From Bog-950 sp046329535 (GTDB lineage: Bacteria > Bacteroidota > Bacteroidia > Chitinophagales > LD1): a DNA stretch of 64,000 bases. Where the stretch lies: assembly GCA_046329535.1 (NCBI GenBank), contig JAXLUN010000004.1, positions 434,001 to 498,000 of the forward strand, given 5' to 3'. A program made the translations under genes and the position numbers. Position 1 is the first letter of the stretch, and every line of letters starts with the position of its first letter. The notes under the pieces were generated by a model, which worked only from the letters and a program-made list of their open reading frames with translations, was not told the origin of the DNA and searched no databases. Positions 8,234 to 16,547 of the stretch are shown here, piece by piece.

Positions 8234-9280
8234 ATGAACAAACTAACCCTATTCATTACCGTGGCAGCAGCTGTGCTGGCTACTGGCTGCAAAAAGGAAA
8301 ATACTAAAACCGATTACTCTACTTCGGAACGTTACAACAAAGATGTAGTTATAAACTTGCTTACTCCGACATTGGCGCAGCAAGTTTATAACGCCACACA
8401 AACAGAACGGAACCAGTTTGCCGATACTATGGAGATGTATTATCCAGGGATGCTGACTAACATGAATATCGATGCCAGTGAAATAATAGCCGAGCCGGAT
8501 TCCGCTACCCAGTTAACCATGTTGGACAGCTACAATAATTACTATCATACCATAGTAGCTGATGTATGGAGCCGGATGAGTTATGATACGGCTTCTTTGC
8601 GTAGTAAATATGAATTGCTATTAGGACATAACTCCTTCAACATAGGAGAGTTTGGACAGCTAATATTAGGGGTGTCAACTCCTTTAGATGGACCTGGGCC
8701 TGATTTTCCGGACAATTACTCCTTTGCGGGTTGCGACCACAATTATCAAGATGAATCGTCTTCGTGCGGAGCAATAGCGCTTGGCAATATTTATCGGACA
8801 TGTAGTTCGGTTTGGGGGCAGTATCGTGCGGCCATTGCGGGTGGTTGTGCTGTTAGTTCAACTTTAGGGGATTCAATTACAATTCCGGATAATTTTAAAA
8901 CTTACGTAAACATGAAAGCCAATGTGAGGGGTATACGTGTATATGCCCTGGCATTTGCATTGGGAGGAGCCTATGCGGAAAGCTCATTATCTATGGAAAT
9001 TACTCGAGATAATGTACCGTTACGTACTCGTGAATTGCACAAGGTAATGGCGATAGCTCCTATTATCTGGTATGCTGAGCAAGAGTATACATACTTTTTT
9101 GGTCCAGCTGATAATTTTCAGTATTTGTCGTACGGCAATGCTGACGGATCTAAACTGGTCACCGGTGTATATGGGTTCAATTTATTCTCAAGAATGAACC
9201 ATACCTCTGCGGGTATTGCAGGAACAGAAACAAGATTCAGCTATGCCTTGGTAAAAAATCAAATTTCCTTATTGGATTAA
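8234..9280 (+). CDS. Lipoprotein, first member of a tandem paralogous pair
   Basis: 348 residues with a lipoprotein signal peptide ending at Cys19 (LATGC), then CKKENT. Lys-Lys-Glu after the Cys resembles surface-export signals described for some Bacteroidota lipoproteins (inference). It aligns along its length with the next gene: Q(V/I)Y.A...ER..F, YPG, a LLLG....GEFG...L block in the middle and APIIWYA near the C-terminus. It has several Cys in the region 163-215 that could form disulfides outside the cytoplasm. No known domain recognised. It is the first gene of a three-lipoprotein operon. Confidence 0.8.
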   Translation: MNKLTLFITVAAAVLATGCKKENTKTDYSTSERYNKDVVINLLTPTLAQQVYNATQTERNQFADTMEMYYPGMLTNMNIDASEIIAEPDSATQLTMLDSYNNYYHTIVADVWSRMSYDTASLRSKYELLLGHNSFNIGEFGQLILGVSTPLDGPGPDFPDNYSFAGCDHNYQDESSSCGAIALGNIYRTCSSVWGQYRAAIAGGCAVSSTLGDSITIPDNFKTYVNMKANVRGIRVYALAFALGGAYAESSLSMEITRDNVPLRTRELHKVMAIAPIIWYAEQEYTYFFGPADNFQYLSYGNADGSKLVTGVYGFNLFSRMNHTSAGIAGTETRFSYALVKNQISLLD

Positions 9281-9290
9281 AATAGAAAAA

Positions 9291-10322
9291 ATGAAAAAGA
9301 CAGCAATCATACTAATGCTAGCGTTAATCATGCAATCGTGTAAAAAAGAAACGGCACGAAACTATGGGGTATTAAACAGGAAGATACAATCCGTTCAGTT
9401 ATTAACTTTAGACTCTACTAAGTCTGCACAGATATACCAGGCGTTTAGTACAGAACGTACAGTGTTTCTAACCAGGCTGGAACAAGATTATCCGGGATTG
9501 ATGGCGCAGATGGAGAGCGATGTTTCACTCATCATAGGTGCCACCGATTCTGCTACCCGAGAAGCCCTGATTCAGGATTTTGATCAATCATATTACCAGC
9601 AAGTAAAAACTACCTGGAACAATACCGGTATAAATGTTACTGACATTGAGAATAAGTATCGTTTACTCTTGGGCAATGATATCCCTTTTATTGTGGGGGA
9701 GTTTGGTACTTTGCTTATCAACCAATCCGATGAAGCTAATACTGTTATTCCATCTTTTGCAGATGATACCATTATGAGCTTCATTAACTGGGGCTTAAAT
9801 TGGCATGATGATGCATGTGGAGGTTTTTCTTCTAATAGTATATTAGTAAATGTATTTGGTAATACCACTCATCTTGCTGCAGCTACTGCAGCGGGCTGTG
9901 GAATAGACGCCAACCATACTCAAACTATCCATATACCTTCAGGTATTTATAAATATGTTACAGCTACTTCTAAATTTAATTATTCGTTTCTTGATTGTAT
10001 CTCCTTTGCAGTTTTAGGTGGCGGTACAGCTTCTTCAAAAATCACTTATTCGCTTGAACATAATGGGGAACTGCTCAATCAGCGTGATTATTATTCTGTA
10101 TCGGTTATTGCTCCCATCATCTGGTACGCCCGAGCACAACGTAGTATTCCTTTTTCTACAACCATGACTATAAGTGCTGCTGATGCTAACGCGTTTCCAG
10201 GGGGAATTGTTAAGCTGAAATCAACCGTCAATAATTTTGCTGCATCTGGTGGTGTTATTACTGGTTCTTTCAGCGATAGTCAGGTTACAACTTCAAGTTT
10301 TAAAATATCTCTTACTCTATAA
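9291..10322 (+). CDS. Lipoprotein, second member of the tandem paralogous pair
   Basis: 343 residues with a short signal peptide and a lipid-modified Cys17 (LIMQSC), then CKKETA. It shares with the preceding gene the N-terminal helical region (YQAFSTERTVF, DYPGLMAQM), the LLLGN...GEFG block and the APIIWYA motif. The pair therefore arose by tandem duplication followed by strong divergence. It has fewer Cys residues than its neighbour. It begins ten bases after the previous stop, within the same operon. Function unknown. Confidence 0.8.
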   Translation: MKKTAIILMLALIMQSCKKETARNYGVLNRKIQSVQLLTLDSTKSAQIYQAFSTERTVFLTRLEQDYPGLMAQMESDVSLIIGATDSATREALIQDFDQSYYQQVKTTWNNTGINVTDIENKYRLLLGNDIPFIVGEFGTLLINQSDEANTVIPSFADDTIMSFINWGLNWHDDACGGFSSNSILVNVFGNTTHLAAATAAGCGIDANHTQTIHIPSGIYKYVTATSKFNYSFLDCISFAVLGGGTASSKITYSLEHNGELLNQRDYYSVSVIAPIIWYARAQRSIPFSTTMTISAADANAFPGGIVKLKSTVNNFAASGGVITGSFSDSQVTTSSFKISLTL

Positions 10323-10333
10323 ATTCTTACAAA

Positions 10334-11137
10334 ATGAAAAGGCTGATATTTGTTTATATTCTGTTTTTCTTTGTCACATCTTGCAAAAAAGATAAGGCAC
10401 CGGATGTCCCTGTAGTACTTACACACAAACCCCGAATGATTACCTACACTAAAGATGCTCTGCATTTTTATGAGGCAACTCCTGAACGTAAAACAGATGT
10501 ATTCGATATGGGAGATTATGTAACTTACGAATATCGAGAGTACAGATACACCCCAGATGCGCAGCAGTTGCCCACTGAAATTACTGATGGGTATTTTATT
10601 GGCAGAAACTTTCTGGTGGATAGAACTAATAGCCGAATGTATTACTCTCCAACTGAGACTCATAGAGATTCCGTACCACGCTTCACTGCTTATCAGGATT
10701 TAAGTTTATTGTTTCCTCTGATGCCATCTTCGTGGATGGTCCCCGGAGTAATTGACGGTAGCTTTTATAGTTATGAATACAATAGCACAGTAGGTGCTAT
10801 TACCTCGGTTTATACCTTCTATGATTTTGATTCTACCCGTGCGCTTATCTATGTAAGACCAGATGTAGGACTGCACGAGGTGTCGTATCAAAGTTTAAAT
10901 ACGCTGACCCCTAATGCTGGCAGTATAGTGTGGAAGGATATAGATGCCGTAGCGGTAAAAAATGATATGCCGGATGACAGGTATGTCTATTTTCTTGATT
11001 ATGAGAGGAAGACAGCCTACTATTTCTGGCGTAAAGACTGCACTACCTCCCCGGTTTTCAACAATACTTTTGATGCTATTGACTTCCAGTACTTTTTCAC
11101 ATTTGTTTCAGGTGCAACCTTTGAACCGTACCGATAA
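10334..11137 (+). CDS. Lipoprotein of unknown function, third gene of the operon
   Basis: 267 residues. The signal peptide ends at Cys17 (FFVTSC), followed by KKDKAPD. After the anchor the protein is rich in aromatic residues and beta-type stretches (YEYREYRYTP, YRYVYFLDYERK-like segments), suggesting a beta-sheet fold. It does not share the GEFG or APIIWYA motifs of the two genes before it. It starts eleven bases after the preceding stop. Co-transcription suggests the three lipoproteins work together at the cell surface. Confidence 0.75.
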   Translation: MKRLIFVYILFFFVTSCKKDKAPDVPVVLTHKPRMITYTKDALHFYEATPERKTDVFDMGDYVTYEYREYRYTPDAQQLPTEITDGYFIGRNFLVDRTNSRMYYSPTETHRDSVPRFTAYQDLSLLFPLMPSSWMVPGVIDGSFYSYEYNSTVGAITSVYTFYDFDSTRALIYVRPDVGLHEVSYQSLNTLTPNAGSIVWKDIDAVAVKNDMPDDRYVYFLDYERKTAYYFWRKDCTTSPVFNNTFDAIDFQYFFTFVSGATFEPYR

Positions 11138-11261
11138 CTTAATGTAAGCATCCGCTGGAATAGAAGCCAACTAAAACGCGAAATGAACTATCTCTTGATC
11201 TGAGTATTAAGGGGAGTAAGAGTGTTTGACTAAGATCATCACACGTTCCATTCCCCTTGAT

Positions 11262-11269
11262 TATTTTCG
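11262..11269 (+). promoter_or_regulatory. -7-like box four bases before the ATG of the NAD(P)HX repair gene
   Basis: TATTTTCG differs from TAnnTTTG at one position and is followed by gtac and the ATG at 11274. No good -33 element at 17-19 bases was found. The spacing equals that at 516-530, which points to a leaderless transcript and supports the ATG at 11274 over any upstream start. Confidence 0.4.
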
Positions 11270-11273
11270 GTAC

Positions 11274-12776
11274 ATGAACATTCTTACCGCTGAGCAGATA
11301 CGCCAATTAGATCGTTACACAATAGAGCACGAACCCATAGCCTCTGTTGACTTGATGGAACGGGCGGCCAATAAGTTTTTTACTGCGTTTGCCCGGCAGG
11401 TTAAACTGAATTGTGTTATACAGATATTTTGCGGGCAAGGTAATAATGGAGGCGATGGATTGGCTATTGCCCGTATGTTGATTGAAGCAGGTTACCTACA
11501 TGTGCAGGTAAATGTTGTTCAGCATACTCCTAACCCTACTGCCGATTTTCTGCTGAATCAGTCACGTCTAGAAAATCTCTCGGGTATTCACCGAATTGAA
11601 ACTGAACATCAGATACCAACTATTGACGTCTCAGCAACGGTGATAGATGCCATTTTCGGCACCGGACTTTTGCGACCTGTTGAGGGCTTGGCAGCCTCTG
11701 TTATTTGCGCTATTAATGCTTCGGGTGCTAAAGTATTTTCCGTAGATATCCCCAGCGGTCTGTTTTGCGACCATCCCAATGAAGCAGCTGACGTGATTGT
11801 AGAGTCGACCATGACTTATACTTTTCATGCACCTAAAATGTCGTTCATGTATTCGGCTAACGGGCGATATGTGCCGCAATTCCGTGTGCTGGATATTGGT
11901 TTGCATACTGGCTATGCGGAGTACCTAAACGGGAAATATCATTACATCACTTCTTCAATGATTAATACATTTTATAAGAGCCGAACTAAATTCTCCCACA
12001 AAGGTACCTATGGTCATGTGCTGGTAGCAGCTGGTGGGTCGGGTAAAATGGGAGCGGCAGTGTTGGCGGTTAAAGCCGCTGTGCGTAGTGGTGCCGGTTT
12101 AGTCAGTGCCTTGGTGCCTGATGAGGGGTATTCCATTATGCAAACCACTAATCCAGAAGCTATGGTGGAAACCACAGAAGATTTTGTACGGGATAATTTT
12201 ACTTCGTTGGCTGCTTACACTTCGATTGCCGCAGGCCCAGGAATAGGTACATCCACAAATACTCATGCTTGGCTACAATCCTTACTTAAAAACTGCCAAC
12301 AACCCCTGCTTTTAGATGCGGATGCACTGAATATTATTTCTTCAGATAGAAAGTTACTGAAGCAGCTACCCGTAGATACTATCTTAACTCCACACCCCGG
12401 TGAGTTTAAGCGGCTGGCCGGTGAATGGAGTACGGATGAAGAAAAGCTGAATCTGCAATTGCAATTTTCGAAAGAACATAGATTGATTGTGGTATTAAAG
12501 GGTGCTCACACATCTATCAGCACATCCGATGGTCATCTATACTTCAATAGTACTGGAAATGCAGGTATGGCTAAAGGGGGGAGTGGAGATGTATTAACAG
12601 GTGTAATTGCCTCTTTAAGGGCTCAGCATTATTCAGTATTGCAAGCTGCTTTGTTGGGTGTTTATATACACGGTTTAGCGGGCGATTTAGCCGCTGAGCA
12701 TTTGGGTCAAACGGCTATGAATTCGGGCGATATCATACGCTATCTCCCGCAGGCATTTAAGCAAGTAGAGAAGTAA
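11274..12776 (+). CDS. nnr: Bifunctional NAD(P)HX epimerase / ADP-dependent NAD(P)HX dehydratase
   Basis: 500 residues from ATG 11274. The N-terminal YjeF_N epimerase domain covers about 1-210 (CGQGNNGGDGLAIAR, DAIFGTG, DIPSGL). The C-terminal ribokinase-like domain covers about 230-495 (VAAGGSGKMGAAVLA, LTPHPGEF, GMAKGGSGDVLTG). The enzyme repairs hydrated NADH and NADPH: the first domain interconverts R and S forms and the second dehydrates the S form using ADP. Both active-site regions look intact and the length is normal for the fusion. A longer frame opens upstream with TTG but carries no conserved residues. It converges on the next gene with four bases between stop codons. Confidence 0.95.
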   Translation: MNILTAEQIRQLDRYTIEHEPIASVDLMERAANKFFTAFARQVKLNCVIQIFCGQGNNGGDGLAIARMLIEAGYLHVQVNVVQHTPNPTADFLLNQSRLENLSGIHRIETEHQIPTIDVSATVIDAIFGTGLLRPVEGLAASVICAINASGAKVFSVDIPSGLFCDHPNEAADVIVESTMTYTFHAPKMSFMYSANGRYVPQFRVLDIGLHTGYAEYLNGKYHYITSSMINTFYKSRTKFSHKGTYGHVLVAAGGSGKMGAAVLAVKAAVRSGAGLVSALVPDEGYSIMQTTNPEAMVETTEDFVRDNFTSLAAYTSIAAGPGIGTSTNTHAWLQSLLKNCQQPLLLDADALNIISSDRKLLKQLPVDTILTPHPGEFKRLAGEWSTDEEKLNLQLQFSKEHRLIVVLKGAHTSISTSDGHLYFNSTGNAGMAKGGSGDVLTGVIASLRAQHYSVLQAALLGVYIHGLAGDLAAEHLGQTAMNSGDIIRYLPQAFKQVEK

Positions 12777-12780
12777 TTTT

Positions 12781-13176
12781 TTAATCAACCAGAAAGGTTC
12801 CGAAATCTACTACTTCACCTTCTTTCATATCCAGGTGGCCGATTTTGTCAAAGTCTACATTGTCCCACACTTTAGTTTGAAAGTGTACTACGTCTCCTTT
12901 AAAAAGCAGAATGTATAAATCGGGGAAGGTTTCAAAACCCAAGTCATGATTAGTTATATCTGTCGGGAAGAAATGAATATGAGCCTCGCCATGTTCGTTA
13001 AGATCAGCATGGCCTATATAATCATCATCACTGAAAATATCACGGTCGTACAGGCGGGCAGTATATTCGCTACCAGTTAGCGGATGATTGGTTCCGCGTT
13101 GTATAAACTTAACTTTGACGGTTAGTTCAATTTCAGGGTTCCAGTTATTGAAAGTTTGAAGAAGTTTAGTTTTCAT
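12781..13176 (-). CDS. Small C2-like beta-sandwich protein
   Basis: 131 residues, no signal peptide. A stretch reading LYDRDIFSDDDYIGHADL closely resembles the calcium-loop region of C2 domains (acidic residues with a conserved DxIG). The surroundings are alternating beta-type strands (VKVKFIQRG, AHIHFFP, LYILLFKG). A transthyretin-like sandwich is the alternative. The protein is acidic and soluble. It lies 44 bases downstream of the transaldolase gene on the same strand and may be co-transcribed. Function unknown. Confidence 0.6.
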   Translation of the reverse strand: MKTKLLQTFNNWNPEIELTVKVKFIQRGTNHPLTGSEYTARLYDRDIFSDDDYIGHADLNEHGEAHIHFFPTDITNHDLGFETFPDLYILLFKGDVVHFQTKVWDNVDFDKIGHLDMKEGEVVDFGTFLVD

Positions 13177-13220
13177 GGTTCATGTTTTACAAGGCAGAGA
13201 ACAATGTTATATAAAAAATA

Positions 13221-13877
13221 TTATCCGTTCACCTTTTTATAGTCAGCCAGAAACTGCTCTAAGCCTAAGTCGGTTAGCGGATGTTTGAAAAGGCCGAGAA
13301 TAGAAGATAACGGGCAGGTAGCAATATCTGCTCCGGCTTCGGCACACTTTACAATGTGCAGTGATGATCGGATAGAGGCCGCTAATACCTCCGTTTCAAA
13401 ACCATAAGTTCCGTATATGTGTACAATCTGCTCAATCAGTTGAACCCCATCCCAGTTGCTATCATCAATACGACCAATGAATGGTGATACCATGGTAGCA
13501 CCGGCTTTAGCCGCTAAAATTGCCTGCGCTGCACTGAACACTAGGGTGCAGTTAGTTTTAATTCCGTTGTCGGTAAAATACTTGATGGCTTTTATACCAT
13601 CTTTAATCATAGGTACTTTGACCACGATGTTAGGATGCAAAGCTGCCAGGTTCATGCCTTCGCGAACTATCCCTTCAAAGTCTGTTGAAATGACCTCTGC
13701 ACTAACCGGGCCATTGACCATTTCACAGATGGTTACGTAATGCTTCAGAATATTGTTTTGCCCTTTAATACCTTCTTTGGCCATCAGAGAAGGATTGGTG
13801 GTAACTCCATCCAGAATACCCAGTGCTTCAGCTTCTTTAATGTGTTCCAGATTTGCAGTGTCGATAAAAAATTTCAT
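13221..13877 (-). CDS. Transaldolase / fructose-6-phosphate aldolase-type enzyme
   Basis: 218 residues, the length of the short TalC/FSA subfamily. The barrel starts MKFFIDTANLEHIKEA, contains DGVTTNPSL at 23-31, and the Schiff-base lysine is Lys87 (VVKVPM). SPFIGRIDD and the C-terminal PLTDLGLEQFL are also conserved. It transfers dihydroxyacetone units in the non-oxidative pentose phosphate pathway; members of this subfamily may instead act as fructose-6-phosphate aldolases, which cannot be settled by eye. It is located on the same strand as, and downstream of, the SRP RNA gene. Confidence 0.92.
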   Translation of the reverse strand: MKFFIDTANLEHIKEAEALGILDGVTTNPSLMAKEGIKGQNNILKHYVTICEMVNGPVSAEVISTDFEGIVREGMNLAALHPNIVVKVPMIKDGIKAIKYFTDNGIKTNCTLVFSAAQAILAAKAGATMVSPFIGRIDDSNWDGVQLIEQIVHIYGTYGFETEVLAASIRSSLHIVKCAEAGADIATCPLSSILGLFKHPLTDLGLEQFLADYKKVNG

Positions 13878-14008
13878 AGGGGTGGTGTTGGTTAGGTTGA
13901 ATGTTCAGTAGAGTTTTGCAAGCGAATATCAGTGCAGGTGAATAAATTTGGTTCACTATTAATAAACAACATGTGGATGATTGAAAGAGTAGAAAGGAAG
14001 TAAAAAAA

Positions 14009-14107
14009 TAGGGCAAGTTACTCATATCGCACCGCTACAACCGTCTGCCTTTGCTGCGTTTCCGCCCTGGAGGATTAAACAGGAGCTGATCGTATGAGGC
14101 TCGCCCC
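14009..14107 (-). ncRNA. ffs: Signal recognition particle RNA (small bacterial type)
   Basis: Minus strand, about 99 nt. The conserved domain IV is exact: CAGG-GCG-GAAA-CGC-AGCA (plus-strand 14052-14069), i.e. a GNRA tetraloop on a three-base-pair stem and the symmetric CAGG/AGCA loop bound by Ffh, then AAGGCAGA. The ends pair: GGGC near the 5' end with GCCC near 14011-14014, and CUCAUA with UAUGAG. A T-run (14002-14008) follows as terminator. A perfect promoter lies upstream. This fills most of the 373-base gap between transaldolase and carboxylase; the rest, 14142-14250, is the leader of the carboxylase gene with nothing else recognised. Confidence 0.93.
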
Positions 14108-14111
14108 ACGG

Positions 14112-14141
14112 CAAATGTAAAAGAGTTATTGATTATTCAAA
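14112..14141 (-). promoter_or_regulatory. Promoter of the SRP RNA gene
   Basis: Read on the minus strand: TTTG (14138-14141), an 18-base spacer, then TACATTTG (14112-14119). Both boxes fit the Bacteroidota consensus exactly. Transcription is expected to start at about 14107, which agrees with the 5' pairing arm of the RNA. Confidence 0.85.
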
Positions 14142-14250
14142 CCACCTAGTAAAAATATATGTTCAATTCATTCACTAATCATACTTTCAGAACCATGGTA
14201 CCGATTAATGAAAATTGATAGCTTCGCCAATCAAAATTGCAGCATTCTTT

Positions 14251-15891
14251 ATGGCAAGTAATACCAACCTAGAATTCAACAAAAATGAAGACGCCATGAA
14301 ATTGGTAATCAGCGACCTGAAACGGTTGGCGGACCAGATTAAGTCAGGCGGAGGGAAAAAATCAATTGAGAAGCATAAGGCCAAAGGGAAGTTAACAGCC
14401 CGCGAGAGAATTGAAATGCTTTTGGATAAAGGCAAGCCGGTGATAGAAATAGGTGAGTTTGCCGGGTATGGAATGTATGAAGAGCAAGGAGGATGCCCGT
14501 CTGGCGGTGTGGTGGTTGTTATGGGTTATATAAAAGGTAGGTTATGCATGGTGGTTGCCAACGATGCAACTGTAAAGGCTGGTGCATGGTTTCCAATTAC
14601 TGGAAAAAAGAATTTACGAGCTCAGGAAATTTCGATGGAGAACCATTTGCCTATTATTTATCTGGTAGATAGTGCCGGGGCTTACCTTCCCATGCAGGAT
14701 GAAATATTCCCTGATAAGGAAAACTTTGGTCGTATTTTCAGAAACAATTCAGTGATGAGTTCTATGGGTATTCCGCAGATATCGGCTATTATGGGTAGTT
14801 GTGTAGCAGGTGGGGCATATCTTCCCATTTTAAGTGATGAGGCCCTGATTGTAGAAGGAACAGGTTCTGTTTTCTTGGCTGGCAGCTATTTGGTTAAATC
14901 GGCCATTGGTGAAGAAGTGGATAATGAAACATTAGGCGGTGCAGTAACTCATAGTGAGATATCGGGTGTTACCGATTACAAAATGAAAGACGATACGGAA
15001 TGTTTAAAAACAATCCGTAATCTGGTTGACAAATTCGGTAAACCGCAAAATGCAGGCTTTGACCGCGCAACTCCTGCCAAACCTGCCCTAGATGAGCAGG
15101 AAATCTATGGGTTGATTCCAGAGACTATCACTAGCCAGTATGATATGCTGGAAGTTATTAAGCGATTGGTAGATAATTCTGAAATTGAGCAGTACAAGGA
15201 AGATTATGGTAAATCTATTATTTGCGGTTATGCACGTATAGATGGGTGGGCTGTAGGAATTGTAGCCAATCAGCGCAAGGTGGTAAAAAGTAAAAAGGGC
15301 GAAATGCAGTTTGGCGGTGTTATCTATTCTGATAGTGCAGACAAAGCAGCACGCTTTATCATGAACTGTAATCAGAAGAAAATACCGCTGGTGTTTTTAC
15401 AAGATGTTACCGGATTTATGGTGGGCTCCAGAAGCGAGCATGGAGGCATTATTAAGGATGGAGCCAAAATGGTGAGTGCTGTATCCAATTCGGTAGTGCC
15501 TAAGTTTACTATTGTAATAGGCAATTCGTATGGGGCAGGTAACTATGCCATGTGTGGTAAGGCATATGACCCACGCCTGATTTATGCCTGGCCTACTTCG
15601 CGTATAGCCGTGATGGGAGGTGATCAGGCTGCCAAAGTAATGTTGCAGATTGAGGTGGCCGCATTGAAGGCAAAAGGTCAGGAAATTCATCCGGATGATG
15701 AGAAAAATTTGCTGGATAAAATAAAGGATAGATACGTTAAAACACTGGATCCTAAATATGCCGCAGCTCGTTTGTGGACCGATGGAATTATTGACCCTCT
15801 TGATACCCGTAAAGTTATATCTATGGGTATTGAAGCAGCTAATCAGGCTCCTATAACCAAACCTTTCAATGTTGGGGTTATACAAACCTGA
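14251..15891 (+). CDS. Acyl-CoA carboxylase beta subunit (carboxyltransferase)
   Basis: 546 residues from ATG 14251; an upstream TTG in frame adds twelve residues unlike the family. Crotonase-fold carboxyltransferase with N- and C-terminal halves: KLTARERIEMLLDKG, then acyl-CoA and oxyanion segments (GSCVAGGAYLP in the first half; GNSYGAGNYAMCGKAYDP and AWPTSRIAVMGGDQAAKVM in the second). Members carboxylate propionyl-CoA, methylcrotonyl-CoA or similar. GSCVAGGAYLP together with the full length resembles propionyl/methylcrotonyl-type enzymes. No biotin carboxylase or carrier gene lies in the window, so the partner subunit is encoded elsewhere. Confidence 0.9.
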   Translation: MASNTNLEFNKNEDAMKLVISDLKRLADQIKSGGGKKSIEKHKAKGKLTARERIEMLLDKGKPVIEIGEFAGYGMYEEQGGCPSGGVVVVMGYIKGRLCMVVANDATVKAGAWFPITGKKNLRAQEISMENHLPIIYLVDSAGAYLPMQDEIFPDKENFGRIFRNNSVMSSMGIPQISAIMGSCVAGGAYLPILSDEALIVEGTGSVFLAGSYLVKSAIGEEVDNETLGGAVTHSEISGVTDYKMKDDTECLKTIRNLVDKFGKPQNAGFDRATPAKPALDEQEIYGLIPETITSQYDMLEVIKRLVDNSEIEQYKEDYGKSIICGYARIDGWAVGIVANQRKVVKSKKGEMQFGGVIYSDSADKAARFIMNCNQKKIPLVFLQDVTGFMVGSRSEHGGIIKDGAKMVSAVSNSVVPKFTIVIGNSYGAGNYAMCGKAYDPRLIYAWPTSRIAVMGGDQAAKVMLQIEVAALKAKGQEIHPDDEKNLLDKIKDRYVKTLDPKYAAARLWTDGIIDPLDTRKVISMGIEAANQAPITKPFNVGVIQT

Positions 15892-15932
15892 GAGTAATTG
15901 GCCGCATATTTGAGTATTTATCTTTACAAAAA

Positions 15933-16481
15933 ATGACCATGAAAAAACTACTGATTGTTGTTCCTGTATTGTTGGCTTTTATCGCCTTCTCTTTTATTCA
16001 TAAACCCTCTGCCGAGTCGGGTGGTATTAAATGGATGACATGGAAGGAAGTACAGGATGCTCAGAAGAAAGAAAAGCGCAAGGTGTTTGTAGATGTTTAT
16101 ACCGACTGGTGTGGCTGGTGTAAGCGGATGGATGCTACTACCTTCACTAATCCTGAGATTGTAAAATATGTAAACTCTAATTTTTATGCTATTAAGTTTG
16201 ATGCAGAAACCAGAGAATTGCTAAAGTTGAATGGGAAAGAATACAAATACGTGTCTCAAGGTACACGTGGCTATAATGAATTGGCTGCGGAAATATTGAA
16301 CGGACAAATGAGTTATCCTACATCAGTTTATCTGGATGAATCTTTAGAATTGATTTTTCCAGTTCCAGGGTATCAGGACCCTAAAATGTTTGAAACAGTT
16401 CTGAATTTTGTAGCTACTAACAGTTACAAGAATAATACTTGGGAGAAGTATCAATCTTCGTTTATCGGGAAAGTTGAATAG
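15933..16481 (+). CDS. Secreted thioredoxin-like protein
   Basis: 182 residues. The N-terminal signal or anchor helix (KKLLIVVPVLLAFIAFSF) leads to a thioredoxin-fold domain with the active site CGWC (DVYTDWCGWCKRMD). The pattern resembles the DsbD C-terminal/DUF255-type periplasmic thioredoxins that reduce or heat-shock-protect envelope proteins. MSYPTSVYLDE holds the conserved cis-proline. A second ATG at 15939 gives a more usual MKKLL start and is equally possible. A -7-like box TATCTTTA (15919-15926) with TTG 18 bases upstream lies just before it, so the leader is at most a few bases. Confidence 0.85.
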   Translation: MTMKKLLIVVPVLLAFIAFSFIHKPSAESGGIKWMTWKEVQDAQKKEKRKVFVDVYTDWCGWCKRMDATTFTNPEIVKYVNSNFYAIKFDAETRELLKLNGKEYKYVSQGTRGYNELAAEILNGQMSYPTSVYLDESLELIFPVPGYQDPKMFETVLNFVATNSYKNNTWEKYQSSFIGKVE

Positions 16482-16499
16482 GTTCACCAGTCTCAGAAA

Positions 16500-16531
16500 T
16501 AAAAAAAGCGCCAATAGTTGGCGCTTTTTTT
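16500..16531. terminator. Bidirectional rho-independent terminator
   Basis: An eight-base-pair stem AGCGCCAA/TTGGCGCT with a three-base loop (16507-16525), flanked by seven A on the left and seven T on the right. It serves the thioredoxin-like gene on the plus strand and the transglycosylase gene on the minus strand, which converge here. Confidence 0.92.
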
Positions 16532-16547
16532 ATTTCTGATTTGATTA

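Noticed and set aside
14215..14250. Upstream TTG start extending the carboxylase by twelve residues
   Set aside because: The added residues do not resemble the family N-terminus, while ATG 14251 gives the usual length.
15397..15885. Long minus-strand open frame (162 codons) opposite the acyl-CoA carboxylase gene
   Set aside because: The plus strand encodes the well-conserved C-terminal half of the carboxylase; the antisense reading looks like a composition artefact.
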